A DNA stretch of 38,211 nucleotides from Caryophanales bacterium UBA6768. GTDB taxonomy: Bacteria; Bacillota; Bacilli; Bacillales_D; Amphibacillaceae. The stretch spans positions 1 through 38,211 of the forward strand of contig DKGO01000034.1 of the NCBI GenBank assembly GCA_002453315.1, written 5' to 3'. The translations under genes and the position numbers were made by a program. Positions 8,137 through 16,521 of this stretch are shown here, piece by piece. The notes under the pieces are model-generated. The model did not search any database. It had not been told where the DNA came from and saw nothing but the letters and a program-made list of their open reading frames with translations. Every line of letters starts with the position of its first letter. Position 1 is the stretch's first letter.

Positions 8137-8805
8137 ATGTTTATCAAAAAATTGATTTATCATTTTATGTTTACTGTTTTATTTATCGGGGCGGTATATT
8201 CAACTTGGAGTTCAATTACTAATTTAACATTACAAGATTTAAAAGATAGTTTCGCAAGTGAAGTGGTGGGAGTGAATGAAATGCCTTCCTTCCAGAATCC
8301 CCCTGAAAGGGAGCAAGTGTTGAAACACGCCATCAAACGTGAACAAAAAGTGTCTGAAAACTCTAAAACTATTGATATCATGGAAGATTTACAACAATTT
8401 GAAAGAAAAAAAGTGATAGCCACAGGGTATACGGCTGGTATAGAATCAACTGGGAAAACAAAGGACCATCCTCAATATGGTGTAACATATTCAGGTGTAC
8501 CAGTGCAAAGAGATGTCTATTCAACAATTGCTGCAGATTTAGATGTCTTTCCCCTTGGGACAGTATTATATATTCCAAATTATGGCTTTGGAGTGGTTGC
8601 CGATATAGGTGGTGCTATTAAAGGAAATAAAATTGATTTATATTTTCATACTGTTGAAGACGTTTATCGTGAGTGGGGGAGACAAGAGGTTGAAGTTTTT
8701 GTAATAAAACGTGGGGACGGTACGTTAACTAATTCGGATTTAGAAAAATTAAATCAATCAGATACTTTACAAGTTTTTCAATTCGATGAAAATAAGCCTT
8801 CTTAA
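8137..8805 (+). CDS. yuiC: YuiC, exported 3D-domain protein
   Basis: The product has 222 residues. An N-terminal hydrophobic segment (about 7-23) is a signal anchor or uncleaved signal. A charged linker leads to a C-terminal 3D domain (about 93-190), named for three aspartates, seen here as Asp134 (IAAD), Asp156 ([11 protein letters not shown]) and Asp167 (KIDLYF). The fold is a double-psi beta barrel related to MltA. B. subtilis YuiC is described as a lytic transglycosylase acting on peptidoglycan, and related proteins act in germination or resuscitation. The ATG at 8137 has AGAGGTG upstream, inside a hairpin. Confidence 0.85.
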   Translation: MFIKKLIYHFMFTVLFIGAVYSTWSSITNLTLQDLKDSFASEVVGVNEMPSFQNPPEREQVLKHAIKREQKVSENSKTIDIMEDLQQFERKKVIATGYTAGIESTGKTKDHPQYGVTYSGVPVQRDVYSTIAADLDVFPLGTVLYIPNYGFGVVADIGGAIKGNKIDLYFHTVEDVYREWGRQEVEVFVIKRGDGTLTNSDLEKLNQSDTLQVFQFDENKPS

Positions 8806-8824
8806 AAAGTAAGAAGGCTTTTTA
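8794..8824. terminator. Bidirectional terminator between yuiC and yuiD
   Basis: AAGCCTTCTTA / TAAGAAGGCTT is an 11-bp stem with a 5-base loop and five T in all; its left arm includes the yuiC stop codon. Confidence 0.85.
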
Positions 8825-8836
8825 CGTCGCAATAGT

Positions 8837-9313
8837 CTAAAAAAAATAGCTCAAAATAAAAGCGATTCCGATACCGGTAAATGATCCAACAAACACTTCA
8901 ATAGGTTTATGACCTAGTAATGTTTTTAACTCAGCAATTTTTTCATATTCCTCTTTTTGACTCCAGTCGCTTGCCTCTTCAATTATTTTTTTAAAGTCGC
9001 TTACTAACTGGTTTAAAATAACCGCATGTTCACCAGCCTCACGACGAATTCCAGTGGCATCAAACATAATAATAATACTGAAAACAAAGGAAACAGCAAA
9101 AATCGGGGAATTAACCCCTTCTGTTAATCCAATAGCCGTTGTCAGAGCAGATACCGCAGCCGAATGACTGCTAGGCATACTGCCAGTTCCAAAAACAAGG
9201 CCGGGTGCAAACTCCCTAGCAAAAATCAGATGAATTGGCACCTTAACGACTTGGGCGAATCCAATCGCGGCTAATGCTGCAATTAAAGGGAAATTAAAGA
9301 AAAATGCATCCAT
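8837..9313 (-). CDS. yuiD: YuiD, divergent PAP2 family membrane protein (DUF212)
   Basis: The protein has 158 residues with several hydrophobic stretches: one at the N-terminus, two around 50-85, and one at the C-terminus. The motif GSMPSSHSAAVSALT (about 43-57) is the conserved PAP2-like phosphatase signature with its histidine, and FDATGIRREAGEHAVILN follows. DUF212 proteins are treated as distant acid phosphatase/vanadium haloperoxidase relatives, so a lipid phosphate substrate is possible but unproven. It is transcribed alone, facing yuiC. Confidence 0.85.
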   Translation of the reverse strand: MDAFFFNFPLIAALAAIGFAQVVKVPIHLIFAREFAPGLVFGTGSMPSSHSAAVSALTTAIGLTEGVNSPIFAVSFVFSIIIMFDATGIRREAGEHAVILNQLVSDFKKIIEEASDWSQKEEYEKIAELKTLLGHKPIEVFVGSFTGIGIAFILSYFF

Positions 9314-9402
9314 ACTATATTACCGATCCTCTCTGGTGATATCCCAAGTATATCACGGGATAGATTGTCTCCACAACATTGAATGGCTAGAGGTTTATGA
9401 CA

Positions 9403-10110
9403 TTAGGAAATAGCGGTTTCTAAGGCTAGCTGCATCATATCGTGAAAAGATGTTTGACGTTCTTCAGACGTTGTTTGCTCTCCTGTCAAGACATGGTCAG
9501 ATACTGTTAAAATCGCCAATGCTTCACGTTTAAACTTGGCTGCTAAAGTATATAATGCAGTCGTCTCCATCTCAACGGCAAGTATACGATAAGATGATAA
9601 AAGTTCATTAAATGCCTTTGCATTGTCACGATAAAAAATATCGCTTGTAAAGACATTACCGACATGGGTTGTGAAATCCCGTGAATGTGCAATGTCAAAT
9701 GCATTTTTTAAAAGCTGAAAATCAGCTAATGGTGCATAGTCCACGGCACCAAATGTGAGACGGTTTACTTGGGAATCAGTCGTTGCCCCTTGAGCTAAAA
9801 TAATATCCCGAAGATTAATATTTTCTTGCATGGCGCCACAAGTACCAACACGAATCAATCGTTTCACATCATAATCTTGAATCAGTTCATTTACATAAAT
9901 AGAAATCGATGGGACTCCCATACCACTGCCTTGAACAGAAATCCGATTCCCTTTATAAATTCCTGTATAACCTAGCATCCCACGAACATTATTGTATTGA
10001 ATTACTTTGTCCAAATAAGTTTCTGCAATATATTTAGCCCGTAATGGGTCGCCAGGTAATAATATGGTTTCAGCAATATCTCCTTTATATGCTCCGATAT
10101 GTACACTCAT
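9403..10110 (-). CDS. deoD: Purine nucleoside phosphorylase DeoD
   Basis: This 235-residue enzyme is the hexameric bacterial type. It splits purine (deoxy)nucleosides with phosphate for salvage. Active-site residues of the family are in place: His4, Gly20, Arg24, Arg43, Arg87 and Thr90 (RVGTCG), the VEMET motif with Glu180-Met181-Glu182, and Asp205 in SDH. Its ATG overlaps the kapB stop by one base (TAATG), and AAGGAG lies within the end of kapB, so translation is coupled. Pairing with kapB differs from B. subtilis, where kapD follows kapB. Confidence 0.95.
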   Translation of the reverse strand: MSVHIGAYKGDIAETILLPGDPLRAKYIAETYLDKVIQYNNVRGMLGYTGIYKGNRISVQGSGMGVPSISIYVNELIQDYDVKRLIRVGTCGAMQENINLRDIILAQGATTDSQVNRLTFGAVDYAPLADFQLLKNAFDIAHSRDFTTHVGNVFTSDIFYRDNAKAFNELLSSYRILAVEMETTALYTLAAKFKREALAILTVSDHVLTGEQTTSEERQTSFHDMMQLALETAIS

Positions 10111-10511
10111 TATTTTTGCTCCTTAAACAACTTTTCATAAAAATGTTCTTCTAAATCAGCAATTTTTTGTAAGGATAAAAGATTAAATGGTGTATCTTCA
10201 CTTTTTAAGTTATTTTTGATTTGTTCTACGGCTGTTTTCAACGATGTTGTATAGTCAGGAATTTCCCCTTCGTATAATTGAGTATTTCGCTTCGTTGCAT
10301 TCATTTTTTCCTGAAAAGCGAGGGCCTTCCTTTCATGGAACGCCACTCCCTCTATTTGTCCACGATTATGTAGGTCACCTTGTGTAGGATGAATTAAAAC
10401 GGCTAATACTTTTACGAGAAAAAAATTACGTCGATCTTCTAACACTTTACCAACATAAGTACCAGAATTATACCTTGCCTCGACAATATCTCCTACTTTT
10501 ATATCCCTCAT
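10110..10511 (-). CDS. kapB: Kinase-associated protein KapB
   Basis: The 133-residue product matches KapB, first described in B. subtilis as needed for phosphorelay input through the sporulation kinase KinB. It opens with an SH3-like beta segment ([18 protein letters not shown]), then the conserved block [20 protein letters not shown] and [14 protein letters not shown], and ends in a helical half. KapB is called a lipoprotein in some annotations, but no signal peptide or lipobox cysteine is present here. GGGGAGG lies about 8 bases before the ATG. It is the first gene of a kapB-deoD operon. Confidence 0.88.
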   Translation of the reverse strand: MRDIKVGDIVEARYNSGTYVGKVLEDRRNFFLVKVLAVLIHPTQGDLHNRGQIEGVAFHERKALAFQEKMNATKRNTQLYEGEIPDYTTSLKTAVEQIKNNLKSEDTPFNLLSLQKIADLEEHFYEKLFKEQK

Positions 10512-10808
10512 TTCCTATTCCTCCCCGTTTAAAATAATGTATATTGTGTATTGTTAGAATGTAGTCCAAAGAAATAGTCCCATCTATTGTATCACTTAGT
10601 TTACCATTTTCTAAATGATTAACGTTTTAAATGAAAAGACGCTGTATAGCTTCGAGCCACAAAGTATGAGTAATTATTATAGCTTTTAAAAAAGTAATAA
10701 TTTAGCAAAAGATTGTGGCGAAATTTTTACAATTGTATGAATCTAAATGTGATTTGTTTTTTTTCATAAAAACGTTTGTTATAATGCGATTAAAGGAAGT
10801 GATAACTA

Positions 10809-11027
10809 GTGTTTATGATATTGATGGGATTTTTATATTTTCCTGAAGATAAAACAGAATATATCCCGGCTTTTATTATGCTTGTTGTGTTTATGGTTGG
10901 GGCAACTGCAACAATGTATTTGTTTTATAAGAAATCGAAAAAAGATGAACAATACTTTGATGAAAAATTTAATATGACAGATGAAAACAACAACCATTTT
11001 CAACAAGAAAATATTGAAAAAAAATAA
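10809..11027 (+). CDS. Small membrane protein, unidentified
   Basis: The product has 72 residues. A short hydrophobic N-terminus (1-11) and a clear membrane helix (about 19-41, IPAFIMLVVFMVGATATMYLF) are followed by a Lys- and Asn-rich hydrophilic tail. GTG at 10809 has AGGAAGTG 7 bases upstream; an ATG at 10815 is an alternative. TATAAT at 10780-10785 may be its -10. It has its own terminator. I do not recognise the family; single-helix proteins like this are common in Bacillaceae. Confidence 0.6.
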   Translation: MFMILMGFLYFPEDKTEYIPAFIMLVVFMVGATATMYLFYKKSKKDEQYFDEKFNMTDENNNHFQQENIEKK

Positions 11028-11044
11028 TCATGCCTTTATAGATT

Positions 11045-11071
11045 AAAAAAGCATTTAACGATGCTTTTTTT
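11045..11071 (+). terminator. Terminator after the small membrane protein
   Basis: AAAAAAGCAT / ATGCTTTTTT with a 6-base loop, followed by more T. Confidence 0.85.
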
Positions 11072-11152
11072 ATTTGGGAAATATGTATGATAGTTTGCCG
11101 AAAGTTGCACATAATATACCAAATATGTCTCAATAAAAAGAGGTTTAAAGGC

Positions 11153-11674
11153 ATGAGATTGACGAATATTATTATGATACTAATATTTCTTACTAGTTGT
11201 CATTGGCTTGAAAAGCCGGAGACTGTAAGGGAGGTACAAATGTATCATTCGAATGGTGATTTATTAGGGACAATCACGTTAATGGAACAATCAGAAGGTG
11301 TAAAATTAAAACTAAAGTTAAAAGGATTAACCCCAGGCTGGCATGGAATTCATATTCACGATAAAGGAAAATGTGAAGCACCAGATTTTAAAAGTGCCAA
11401 AAATCATTTTAATCCAGAGGATAAAAAGCATGGCCTAATGAATCCAAAGGGTCCACATTTGGGTGATTTACCAAATGTAGAGGCAGACCCGTTGGGAGAA
11501 ATCTCCGAAGAAATAATTGCTAAGGGTGTTACTTTGTTGGAAGGAAAATCATCCTTAACTAAAAAAGATGGTACTGCAATAATTATTAATGACGAAAAAG
11601 ATGATGGCATTACACAAATAAGTGGTGATTCCGGTAATCGAATTGCATGTGGTGTGATTAAAGGTGAGACATAA
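11153..11674 (+). CDS. Cu/Zn superoxide dismutase-like lipoprotein
   Basis: This 173-residue protein has a lipoprotein signal peptide with lipobox LTSC (Cys16), then a Cu/Zn SOD domain like B. subtilis YojM/SodC. Zn ligands equivalent to human H63, H71, H80 and D83 are present (His85, His93, His102, Asp105), as are Cu ligands His67 and His69 and the disulfide pair Cys74/Cys166. The fourth Cu ligand, human His120, aligns with Asn146 in the segment TAIIINDEKDDG. It may therefore bind zinc without normal dismutase activity. The start at 11153 has AAGAGG upstream; the frame is open further but without a site. Confidence 0.85.
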   Translation: MRLTNIIMILIFLTSCHWLEKPETVREVQMYHSNGDLLGTITLMEQSEGVKLKLKLKGLTPGWHGIHIHDKGKCEAPDFKSAKNHFNPEDKKHGLMNPKGPHLGDLPNVEADPLGEISEEIIAKGVTLLEGKSSLTKKDGTAIIINDEKDDGITQISGDSGNRIACGVIKGET

Positions 11675-11798
11675 GGATTGGTGCGGCAATATAAGTTACC
11701 GTAGCGGATTAAAAATGTCTATGATTTTCTTGCCTTTGGTGAATTGTTTAAGTGCGATTTGGAAATTTCTGAACTAATGAAACTGGGAATAAAATGAA

Positions 11799-11819
11799 GG
11801 CACTGCAAATTGCAGTGCC
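11799..11819. terminator. Hairpin between the convergent SOD-like gene and patB
   Basis: GGCACTGCA / TGCAGTGCC is a perfect 9-bp stem with a 3-base loop. T-richness is poor on both sides, so it may be a weak terminator or an mRNA-stabilising hairpin. Confidence 0.55.
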
Positions 11820-11900
11820 GATTGAAAGTTTATCATAGCATTATGCCCCTAGTTATCCTTTGTTCCCGAATATCCGTTGACGGTAATGCCAATACTGTTA

Positions 11901-13070
11901 TCACATTTGATGTATGGCCGAAACAATTTGGCTCATTGCTTTCTTGACGATATTTGTTGGACAAGCGATGTTCATCCGCATAAATTGACTCCCATCTTTT
12001 CCATAGGCGATACCACGATTTAAACCGACTTTAGCCTTTTCTACCATGAATTGTTGAAGTTGATCATCATTCATGTTTAGGTTTCGACAATCCAGCCATA
12101 ATAAATATGTACCTTCTGATGCAACAATAGAGATTTTTTCTTTGATTTCCTTGTCAATAGTCTGCTCAACAAGTAGTTTGTTTTTAGAAATGACCTCCAA
12201 TAATTCACTTAACCATTGTTCCCCATGTTGATAAGCTACTTCCATTGCAATCTGTCCCATTGTATTTAGCATTCCCGCGCCAGCATTTGCAAGGGAATTT
12301 TGGATTTTAAGTTGTTTCCCTTTATCTCGGGAAATGATAAAAGAAGCCTGCAAACCAGCTAAATTAAATGTCTTAGTGGGTGACATAAAAGTAATGGTTT
12401 TTTCGGCAATATCATCTGATAACGATGCAATTGGAATATGCTTGTTGTCCTTAAAAACTAAATCAGCATGGATTTCATCTGAAAAAATGAAAACATTATA
12501 TTTTACACAGAGCTCACCGATTTTCATTAATTCTGACCTACTCCATACACGCCCAACTGGATTATGGGGTGAACACATGATAAACGCTTTAACACCTTGT
12601 TGTAATTGTTTTTCAAAAAGATCATAGTCAATTGAATACGTTCCATTCTTGTATAGTAAAGGATTTTCAACAATTTTTCTATCACCATTGTTAATCAAAT
12701 TAAAAAAAGGTGTGTAGACAGGTGTTTGAATTAAAATCTTATCATCTTTTTTTGTTAATGTTTGAATAGCAGTATGTATACCCATGATGACGTTTGGGCT
12801 AAAAGTTAGCCATTGATGATCAATTTTCCATTGGTGTCTTTTCTGAAGCCAATTTTGGACAATGTTTTTCGTATGTTCATTCACCATCGTATACCCATAT
12901 ATTCCATGCCGGGCTCTTTCAATAATTGCTTCATTTACTGCATTCGGTGCTTTAAAGTCCATATCAGCAATCCAAAGTGGCAGAACATCTTCTTTTTTGA
13001 AGACTGTTGATAAATTATCCCATTTAACAGAATTAGTTCCTTTTCTATTATAAATTTGTTGGAATCCCAT
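11901..13070 (-). CDS. patB: PatB/MalY-type PLP-dependent C-S lyase (cystathionine beta-lyase)
   Basis: This 389-residue fold-type I PLP enzyme belongs to the MalY/PatB family. The N-terminus has the family motif LPLWIADMDFKAP; NPVGRVWS and SDEIHADLVF are the cofactor-contacting segments, and Lys233 in SPTKTFNLAGLQ is the Schiff-base lysine. PatB of B. subtilis cleaves cystathionine and other cysteine conjugates, releasing homocysteine or thiols. A strong AAGGGAGG site precedes the ATG. In B. subtilis patB lies beside kapB, as here except for two intervening genes on the other strand. Confidence 0.9.
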   Translation of the reverse strand: MGFQQIYNRKGTNSVKWDNLSTVFKKEDVLPLWIADMDFKAPNAVNEAIIERARHGIYGYTMVNEHTKNIVQNWLQKRHQWKIDHQWLTFSPNVIMGIHTAIQTLTKKDDKILIQTPVYTPFFNLINNGDRKIVENPLLYKNGTYSIDYDLFEKQLQQGVKAFIMCSPHNPVGRVWSRSELMKIGELCVKYNVFIFSDEIHADLVFKDNKHIPIASLSDDIAEKTITFMSPTKTFNLAGLQASFIISRDKGKQLKIQNSLANAGAGMLNTMGQIAMEVAYQHGEQWLSELLEVISKNKLLVEQTIDKEIKEKISIVASEGTYLLWLDCRNLNMNDDQLQQFMVEKAKVGLNRGIAYGKDGSQFMRMNIACPTNIVKKAMSQIVSAIHQM

Positions 13071-13112
13071 TTAATTTCCTCCCTTACTTTTATTTACTTT
13101 AGATAAATTTTA

Positions 13113-13145
13113 CAAAAAAAAGAGCAAAGCGTTTTTTCGCTTTGC
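13113..13145 (-). terminator. pgi: Intrinsic terminator downstream of pgi
   Basis: On the minus strand GCAAAGCG / CGCTTTGC with a 6-base loop is followed by an uninterrupted T-run (A-run at 13113-13121 on the plus strand). Confidence 0.85.
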
Positions 13146-13252
13146 CTACAGGGGGAATACGAGAAAGTCTTACAATCTCTATTATACCCCTATTTTTAAT
13201 AAATAAACGAAAAAACATGTAATTTTCGAAAAGATGAATCTTTATACATGGA

Positions 13253-13276
13253 TAAATTTCCTAAAGTGGAAATTTA
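13253..13276. repeat. Perfect inverted repeat just after the pgi stop
   Basis: TAAATTTCC / GGAAATTTA is a 9-bp stem with a 6-base loop, starting 14 bases beyond pgi. There is no T-run, so mRNA 3' protection is more likely than termination. Confidence 0.5.
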
Positions 13277-13289
13277 TAATTCTTTATCA

Positions 13290-14591
13290 CTAAAACTTTC
13301 CTAATAGTTGGAACATATTTTTTTTATATGCCTCTACCCCAGGTTGATTAAATGGGTTGACGCCAAGTAAATATCCGCTCATAGCACAAGATATTTCAAA
13401 GAAATAGACGCTATATCCAAACGAAAAGGCTTCAATTTTAGGGATGTTAATGATAATATTTGGCACGTTTCCATCTTGATGTGCCTTCACAGCAGCGTGT
13501 AATATTGTATGATTAACTTCATTGACTGATTTTCCGACTAAATAATTTAGCTGATCATCATTAGTAACATCCTCTTTTATTACGATATCCTTAGAAGGGT
13601 GTTCAATATTTAATATTGTTTGAAAAAGATGACGCTCACCTTCTTGGATATATTGTCCAAGTGAATGTAAATCGGTAGAAAAAGTCGCTATTGTAGGAAA
13701 TATTCCTTTCCCGTCTTTTCCTTCACTTTCTCCAAACAATTGCTTCCACCATTCTTGGAAATAGTGAAATTGTGGTTCATAACTTACGAGTATTTCAATT
13801 ATTTTTTTATTTTCATAAAATAAGTTTCTCAAAACAGCGTAATGATATGCTGGATTTTTATGAATAGATGCGGTTTTTAATTCACTCATGGCTCGATTAG
13901 CACCTTGCATGATTTGGTCGATATTAATGCCACTTACGGCAATCGGTAAAAGGCCAACTGCCGTTAGAACAGAATACCTACCCCCGATATTATCGGGAAT
14001 AGTAAACGTTGTGTATTTTTCTTTGTCAGCCATTTCTTTTAGTGTACCCTTCACCTTATCTGTCGTAACAAGAATCCTTTTTCTTGCTTCATTTTTGCCA
14101 TATTTTTTTTCTAAAAATTGTTTAAAAATTCGGAATGTAATGGCTGGTTCGGTAGTTGTACCACTCTTTGAAATAATATTGATTGAAACATCTTTTTCTG
14201 CAATTGCTTTGAGTAAACTATTTATATAGGTACCACTCATATGGTGACCGACAAAAATAACTTCGGGATTATTATTCTCGGGTAATAGATGGTGAAAAGG
14301 GTGAGTGAGCATGTCAATCGCTGCGCGTGACCCTAAATATGAGCCACCAATTCCAATAACAATGAAAATATCACTTTGATTTTGAATTTTTTCAGCAGCT
14401 TGTTTTATACGTGAAAATTCATTAATGTCATAAGTTTGTGGTAATTGTAGCCAACCTAAATATTGATTGCCAAGCCCAGTTCCATTGTGTAGTTGATTGT
14501 GGGCATTATTTACATCCGTTTGGTAAGCTTGTATCATATCATCGTCTATAATTGGTTTTGTAAATTCATTATTTAAAGATAAATAAGTCAC
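13290..14591 (-). CDS. pgi: Glucose-6-phosphate isomerase
   Basis: The product has 433 residues, a little shorter than the 450 or so of B. subtilis Pgi. It interconverts glucose-6-phosphate and fructose-6-phosphate in glycolysis. The phosphate-binding segments [13 protein letters not shown] (80-91) and [10 protein letters not shown] (141-150) are clear, with catalytic residues Arg205 (GGRYSVLT), Glu290, His309 and Lys423 (EAYKKNMF). The start is GTG, with a very strong GGGGGGAGG site 5 bases before it. It lies 30 bases after the thioredoxin-like gene on the same strand, a probable two-gene operon, and ends at a terminator about 145 bases downstream. Confidence 0.95.
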   Translation of the reverse strand: MTYLSLNNEFTKPIIDDDMIQAYQTDVNNAHNQLHNGTGLGNQYLGWLQLPQTYDINEFSRIKQAAEKIQNQSDIFIVIGIGGSYLGSRAAIDMLTHPFHHLLPENNNPEVIFVGHHMSGTYINSLLKAIAEKDVSINIISKSGTTTEPAITFRIFKQFLEKKYGKNEARKRILVTTDKVKGTLKEMADKEKYTTFTIPDNIGGRYSVLTAVGLLPIAVSGINIDQIMQGANRAMSELKTASIHKNPAYHYAVLRNLFYENKKIIEILVSYEPQFHYFQEWWKQLFGESEGKDGKGIFPTIATFSTDLHSLGQYIQEGERHLFQTILNIEHPSKDIVIKEDVTNDDQLNYLVGKSVNEVNHTILHAAVKAHQDGNVPNIIINIPKIEAFSFGYSVYFFEISCAMSGYLLGVNPFNQPGVEAYKKNMFQLLGKF

Positions 14592-14621
14592 AACTTCCTC
14601 CCCCCGAGATCCCTATTAATA

Positions 14622-15182
14622 TTAATTTATGTGTTTATCATTTGTTAAGGTTTGTAAAATATCTTCATACACTGCTTGCCAAGTAATGGCATCGGTTTTA
14701 AACGTATGGCCTGTTTTCTCAATATAATTTTTCCATGCTGATTCATATTCTGGTGAATCCTTTTCTGGAACCCCCTGCTTTAATTCATTGACAAACTCTT
14801 CAACCTCGGGTGCCATTGGTCCCCATTTAGCTACTTCATTTCCTTCCTCATCAATAAAAATAAAAATGGGAATATAGCGTTTATTATTTGTTAAATATTG
14901 ATCCATTAATTCAAGATGCTCGTCTCGTCTGAGGAAACGGATGGGAATATTCGATTTTTCAAGCATTTTTAATAAAATCGCTATATCCATCATACAATGA
15001 CCGCACCAAACTTCGGCTAGTGCAATGACTCGTAAATGAGATTTTTCTTGGAGTTTTTTAATATCTATTTCTGGTACTTTAAATTGATTGTAAATGGCAT
15101 AAAACCCTTCACGATGCTTGTCTAAATCTTTCGTGTATTCTTCCGTTGTAATGCCCTTTTCATACCATTCATTTAAACTCAT
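14622..15182 (-). CDS. Thioredoxin-like protein with CGHC motif
   Basis: This 186-residue protein has a thioredoxin fold. The active-site motif CGHC (Cys60-Cys63) follows a beta strand (RVIALAEVW), as in thioredoxins and PDI, and YIPIFIFI around 108-115 carries the cis-proline. The N-terminal (about 1-45) and C-terminal (about 135-186) parts are extra helical regions absent from thioredoxin itself, as in the thioredoxin-family proteins of Bacillaceae. No signal peptide is visible, so it should be cytoplasmic. AAGGGAG precedes the ATG. Its place before pgi suggests co-transcription; a functional link is unknown. Confidence 0.85.
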   Translation of the reverse strand: MSLNEWYEKGITTEEYTKDLDKHREGFYAIYNQFKVPEIDIKKLQEKSHLRVIALAEVWCGHCMMDIAILLKMLEKSNIPIRFLRRDEHLELMDQYLTNNKRYIPIFIFIDEEGNEVAKWGPMAPEVEEFVNELKQGVPEKDSPEYESAWKNYIEKTGHTFKTDAITWQAVYEDILQTLTNDKHIN

Positions 15183-15406
15183 TAATCTCTCTCCCTTTAT
15201 TATATTACTTACAGTTTACAAAACTTTGGGTGAAAGGTTAAATAAATGTTCTTGAAAATCGGTACATATTATTAAAAATCAAATAAAATTCTAAAACTAT
15301 CGACAAAATTAGAAATTAAGCGTATAACTTGTGAAAAAAAGATAAGTATTCCTTGATAAGTTTAAATTATCCCCCTCTGCGACCTTTATCCTATTTGTTT
15401 TTTCTA

Positions 15407-15433
15407 GGGCAACTAGTTTCCCAACAGTTGCCC
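15407..15433. repeat. Perfect inverted repeat in the gap before the ribU promoter
   Basis: GGGCAACT / AGTTGCCC has an 11-base spacer. No T-run follows on either strand, so an operator or an RNA hairpin is more likely than a terminator. The rest of 15183-15500 is AT-rich with no gene seen. Confidence 0.5.
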
Positions 15434-15501
15434 AAATTCAAACAAAAGTATTATAAAACAAACAAAAATAAACAAATGACAAAATATAAAAAGCTTATCT
15501 A

Positions 15502-15530
15502 TTGCCTTTCTAGTACGTTTTAGATAAGAT
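15502..15530 (+). promoter_or_regulatory. ribU: Sigma-A promoter of ribU
   Basis: TTGCCT (15502-15507), a 17-base spacer and TAAGAT (15525-15530), placing the start point about 20 bases before the riboswitch. Confidence 0.7.
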
Positions 15531-15555
15531 ATAGGTACAATAACATATCGATTCC

Positions 15556-15690
15556 ATTTTCGGGGCAGGGTGTAATTCCCGACCGACGGTAAATAGTTTA
15601 TATAACTTAAGCCCGTGACCTACTACATATGTAGTGGCTGATCTGGTGTAATTCCAGAGCCGACAGTTAAAGTCTGGATGGGAGAAGATG
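15556..15690 (+). promoter_or_regulatory. FMN riboswitch (RFN element)
   Basis: The conserved RFN blocks are present in order: CGGGGCAGGGTGTAATTCCC, then GACCGACGGT, GCCCGTGACC, a variable stem TACTACATATGTAGT, then GGTGTAATTCCAGAGCCGAC and the closing GGATGGGAGAAGATG. P1 is formed by CATTTTC with GAAGATG. It binds FMN and represses the downstream riboflavin transporter. A hairpin downstream (15734-15759) is the likely terminator of the expression platform. Confidence 0.95.
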
Positions 15691-15733
15691 AAGCTAAAAG
15701 TACAATCTTATGTGCTTATTTAATGATAACTAC

Positions 15734-15762
15734 GCCCCTAGAACATTCGTTTTAGGGGCTTT
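15734..15762 (+). terminator. Candidate riboswitch-controlled terminator before ribU
   Basis: GCCCCTA pairs with TAGGGGC across a 12-base loop, followed by only TTT. It lies 44 bases after the RFN aptamer, as expected for the expression platform, but the T-run is short. Confidence 0.55.
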
Positions 15763-15832
15763 ATGATTAAATGAAATAGCTTATTCCTTCATCATGCACA
15801 TGGATCGATATGAAGATGAAGGAGGAGTTATG

Positions 15833-16414
15833 ATGAAGAAAAAGTCATCAAATCGTTTAGTTAGAATGATCGTTATTTCGTTGCTTGCTGCATTGTCCAT
15901 TGTCTTGTTTTTTATTAGTTTTCCGTTGCCGATGCTACCACCATATTTAAAGGTAGACTTCAGTGATGTACCTGCACTAATTGCCGGGATTATCTTTTCG
16001 CCGCTAGCTGGAATTATTGTCATCGGATTAAAAAATATCATTTATTTAATTGCAACGGGTGTGACGGATCCAGTCGGAATTTTGGCCAATTTTATTGCGG
16101 GCTCTGTCTTTATTTTTCCAGTAGCATACTTGTATCATCGTCATAAGAAAATGAAAAGTGTCATTTATGGTTTAATTATTGGAACAGTTGCCATGACGAT
16201 AATTATGAGTATTTTAAATTACTTTTTCATTTTACCAGCCTATGCATTATTAATTAATTTGGAAATGACACCAACGATAAAATTAGTAACAGTAGTGACA
16301 GGAATTATACCGTTTAATATCATCAAAGGAATTATTGTTGGATTATTATTCAGTTTATTATTTATAAAATTGAAGCAATGGATTGAACAAAAAAATATTC
16401 AAATGGCTGGTTAG
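15833..16414 (+). CDS. ribU: Riboflavin ECF transporter S component RibU
   Basis: The protein has about 193 residues and five to six membrane helices. The segments FPLPMLPPYLKVDFSDVPALIAG and FSPLAGIIVIGLKNIIYL are hallmarks of RibU (FmnP/YpaA), which captures riboflavin at the membrane and works with the shared EcfA/EcfA'/EcfT energising module encoded elsewhere. The FMN riboswitch upstream confirms the substrate. Two adjacent ATG codons (15830, 15833) follow GGAGG; the second has the better 7-base spacing. The gene ends at a shared terminator. Confidence 0.95.
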   Translation: MKKKSSNRLVRMIVISLLAALSIVLFFISFPLPMLPPYLKVDFSDVPALIAGIIFSPLAGIIVIGLKNIIYLIATGVTDPVGILANFIAGSVFIFPVAYLYHRHKKMKSVIYGLIIGTVAMTIIMSILNYFFILPAYALLINLEMTPTIKLVTVVTGIIPFNIIKGIIVGLLFSLLFIKLKQWIEQKNIQMAG

Positions 16415-16450
16415 TTTTTACGATAAAAGAACCGTAAGCCATAAAATAAT

Positions 16451-16495
16451 AAAACCGTATGGAATCAATGTCAAGACTGGTCCATACGGTTTTAA
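16451..16495. terminator. Bidirectional terminator between ribU and the NRDE gene
   Basis: AAAACCGTATGGA / TCCATACGGTTTT is a perfect 13-bp stem with a 17-base loop, giving T-runs on both strands. Confidence 0.85.
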
Positions 16496-16521
16496 GTAGA
16501 TTTTCCCCTAATTACCATATT

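Noticed and set aside
13888..14229. Open frame of 113 codons on the plus strand
   Set aside because: It is antisense to pgi, with no family features.
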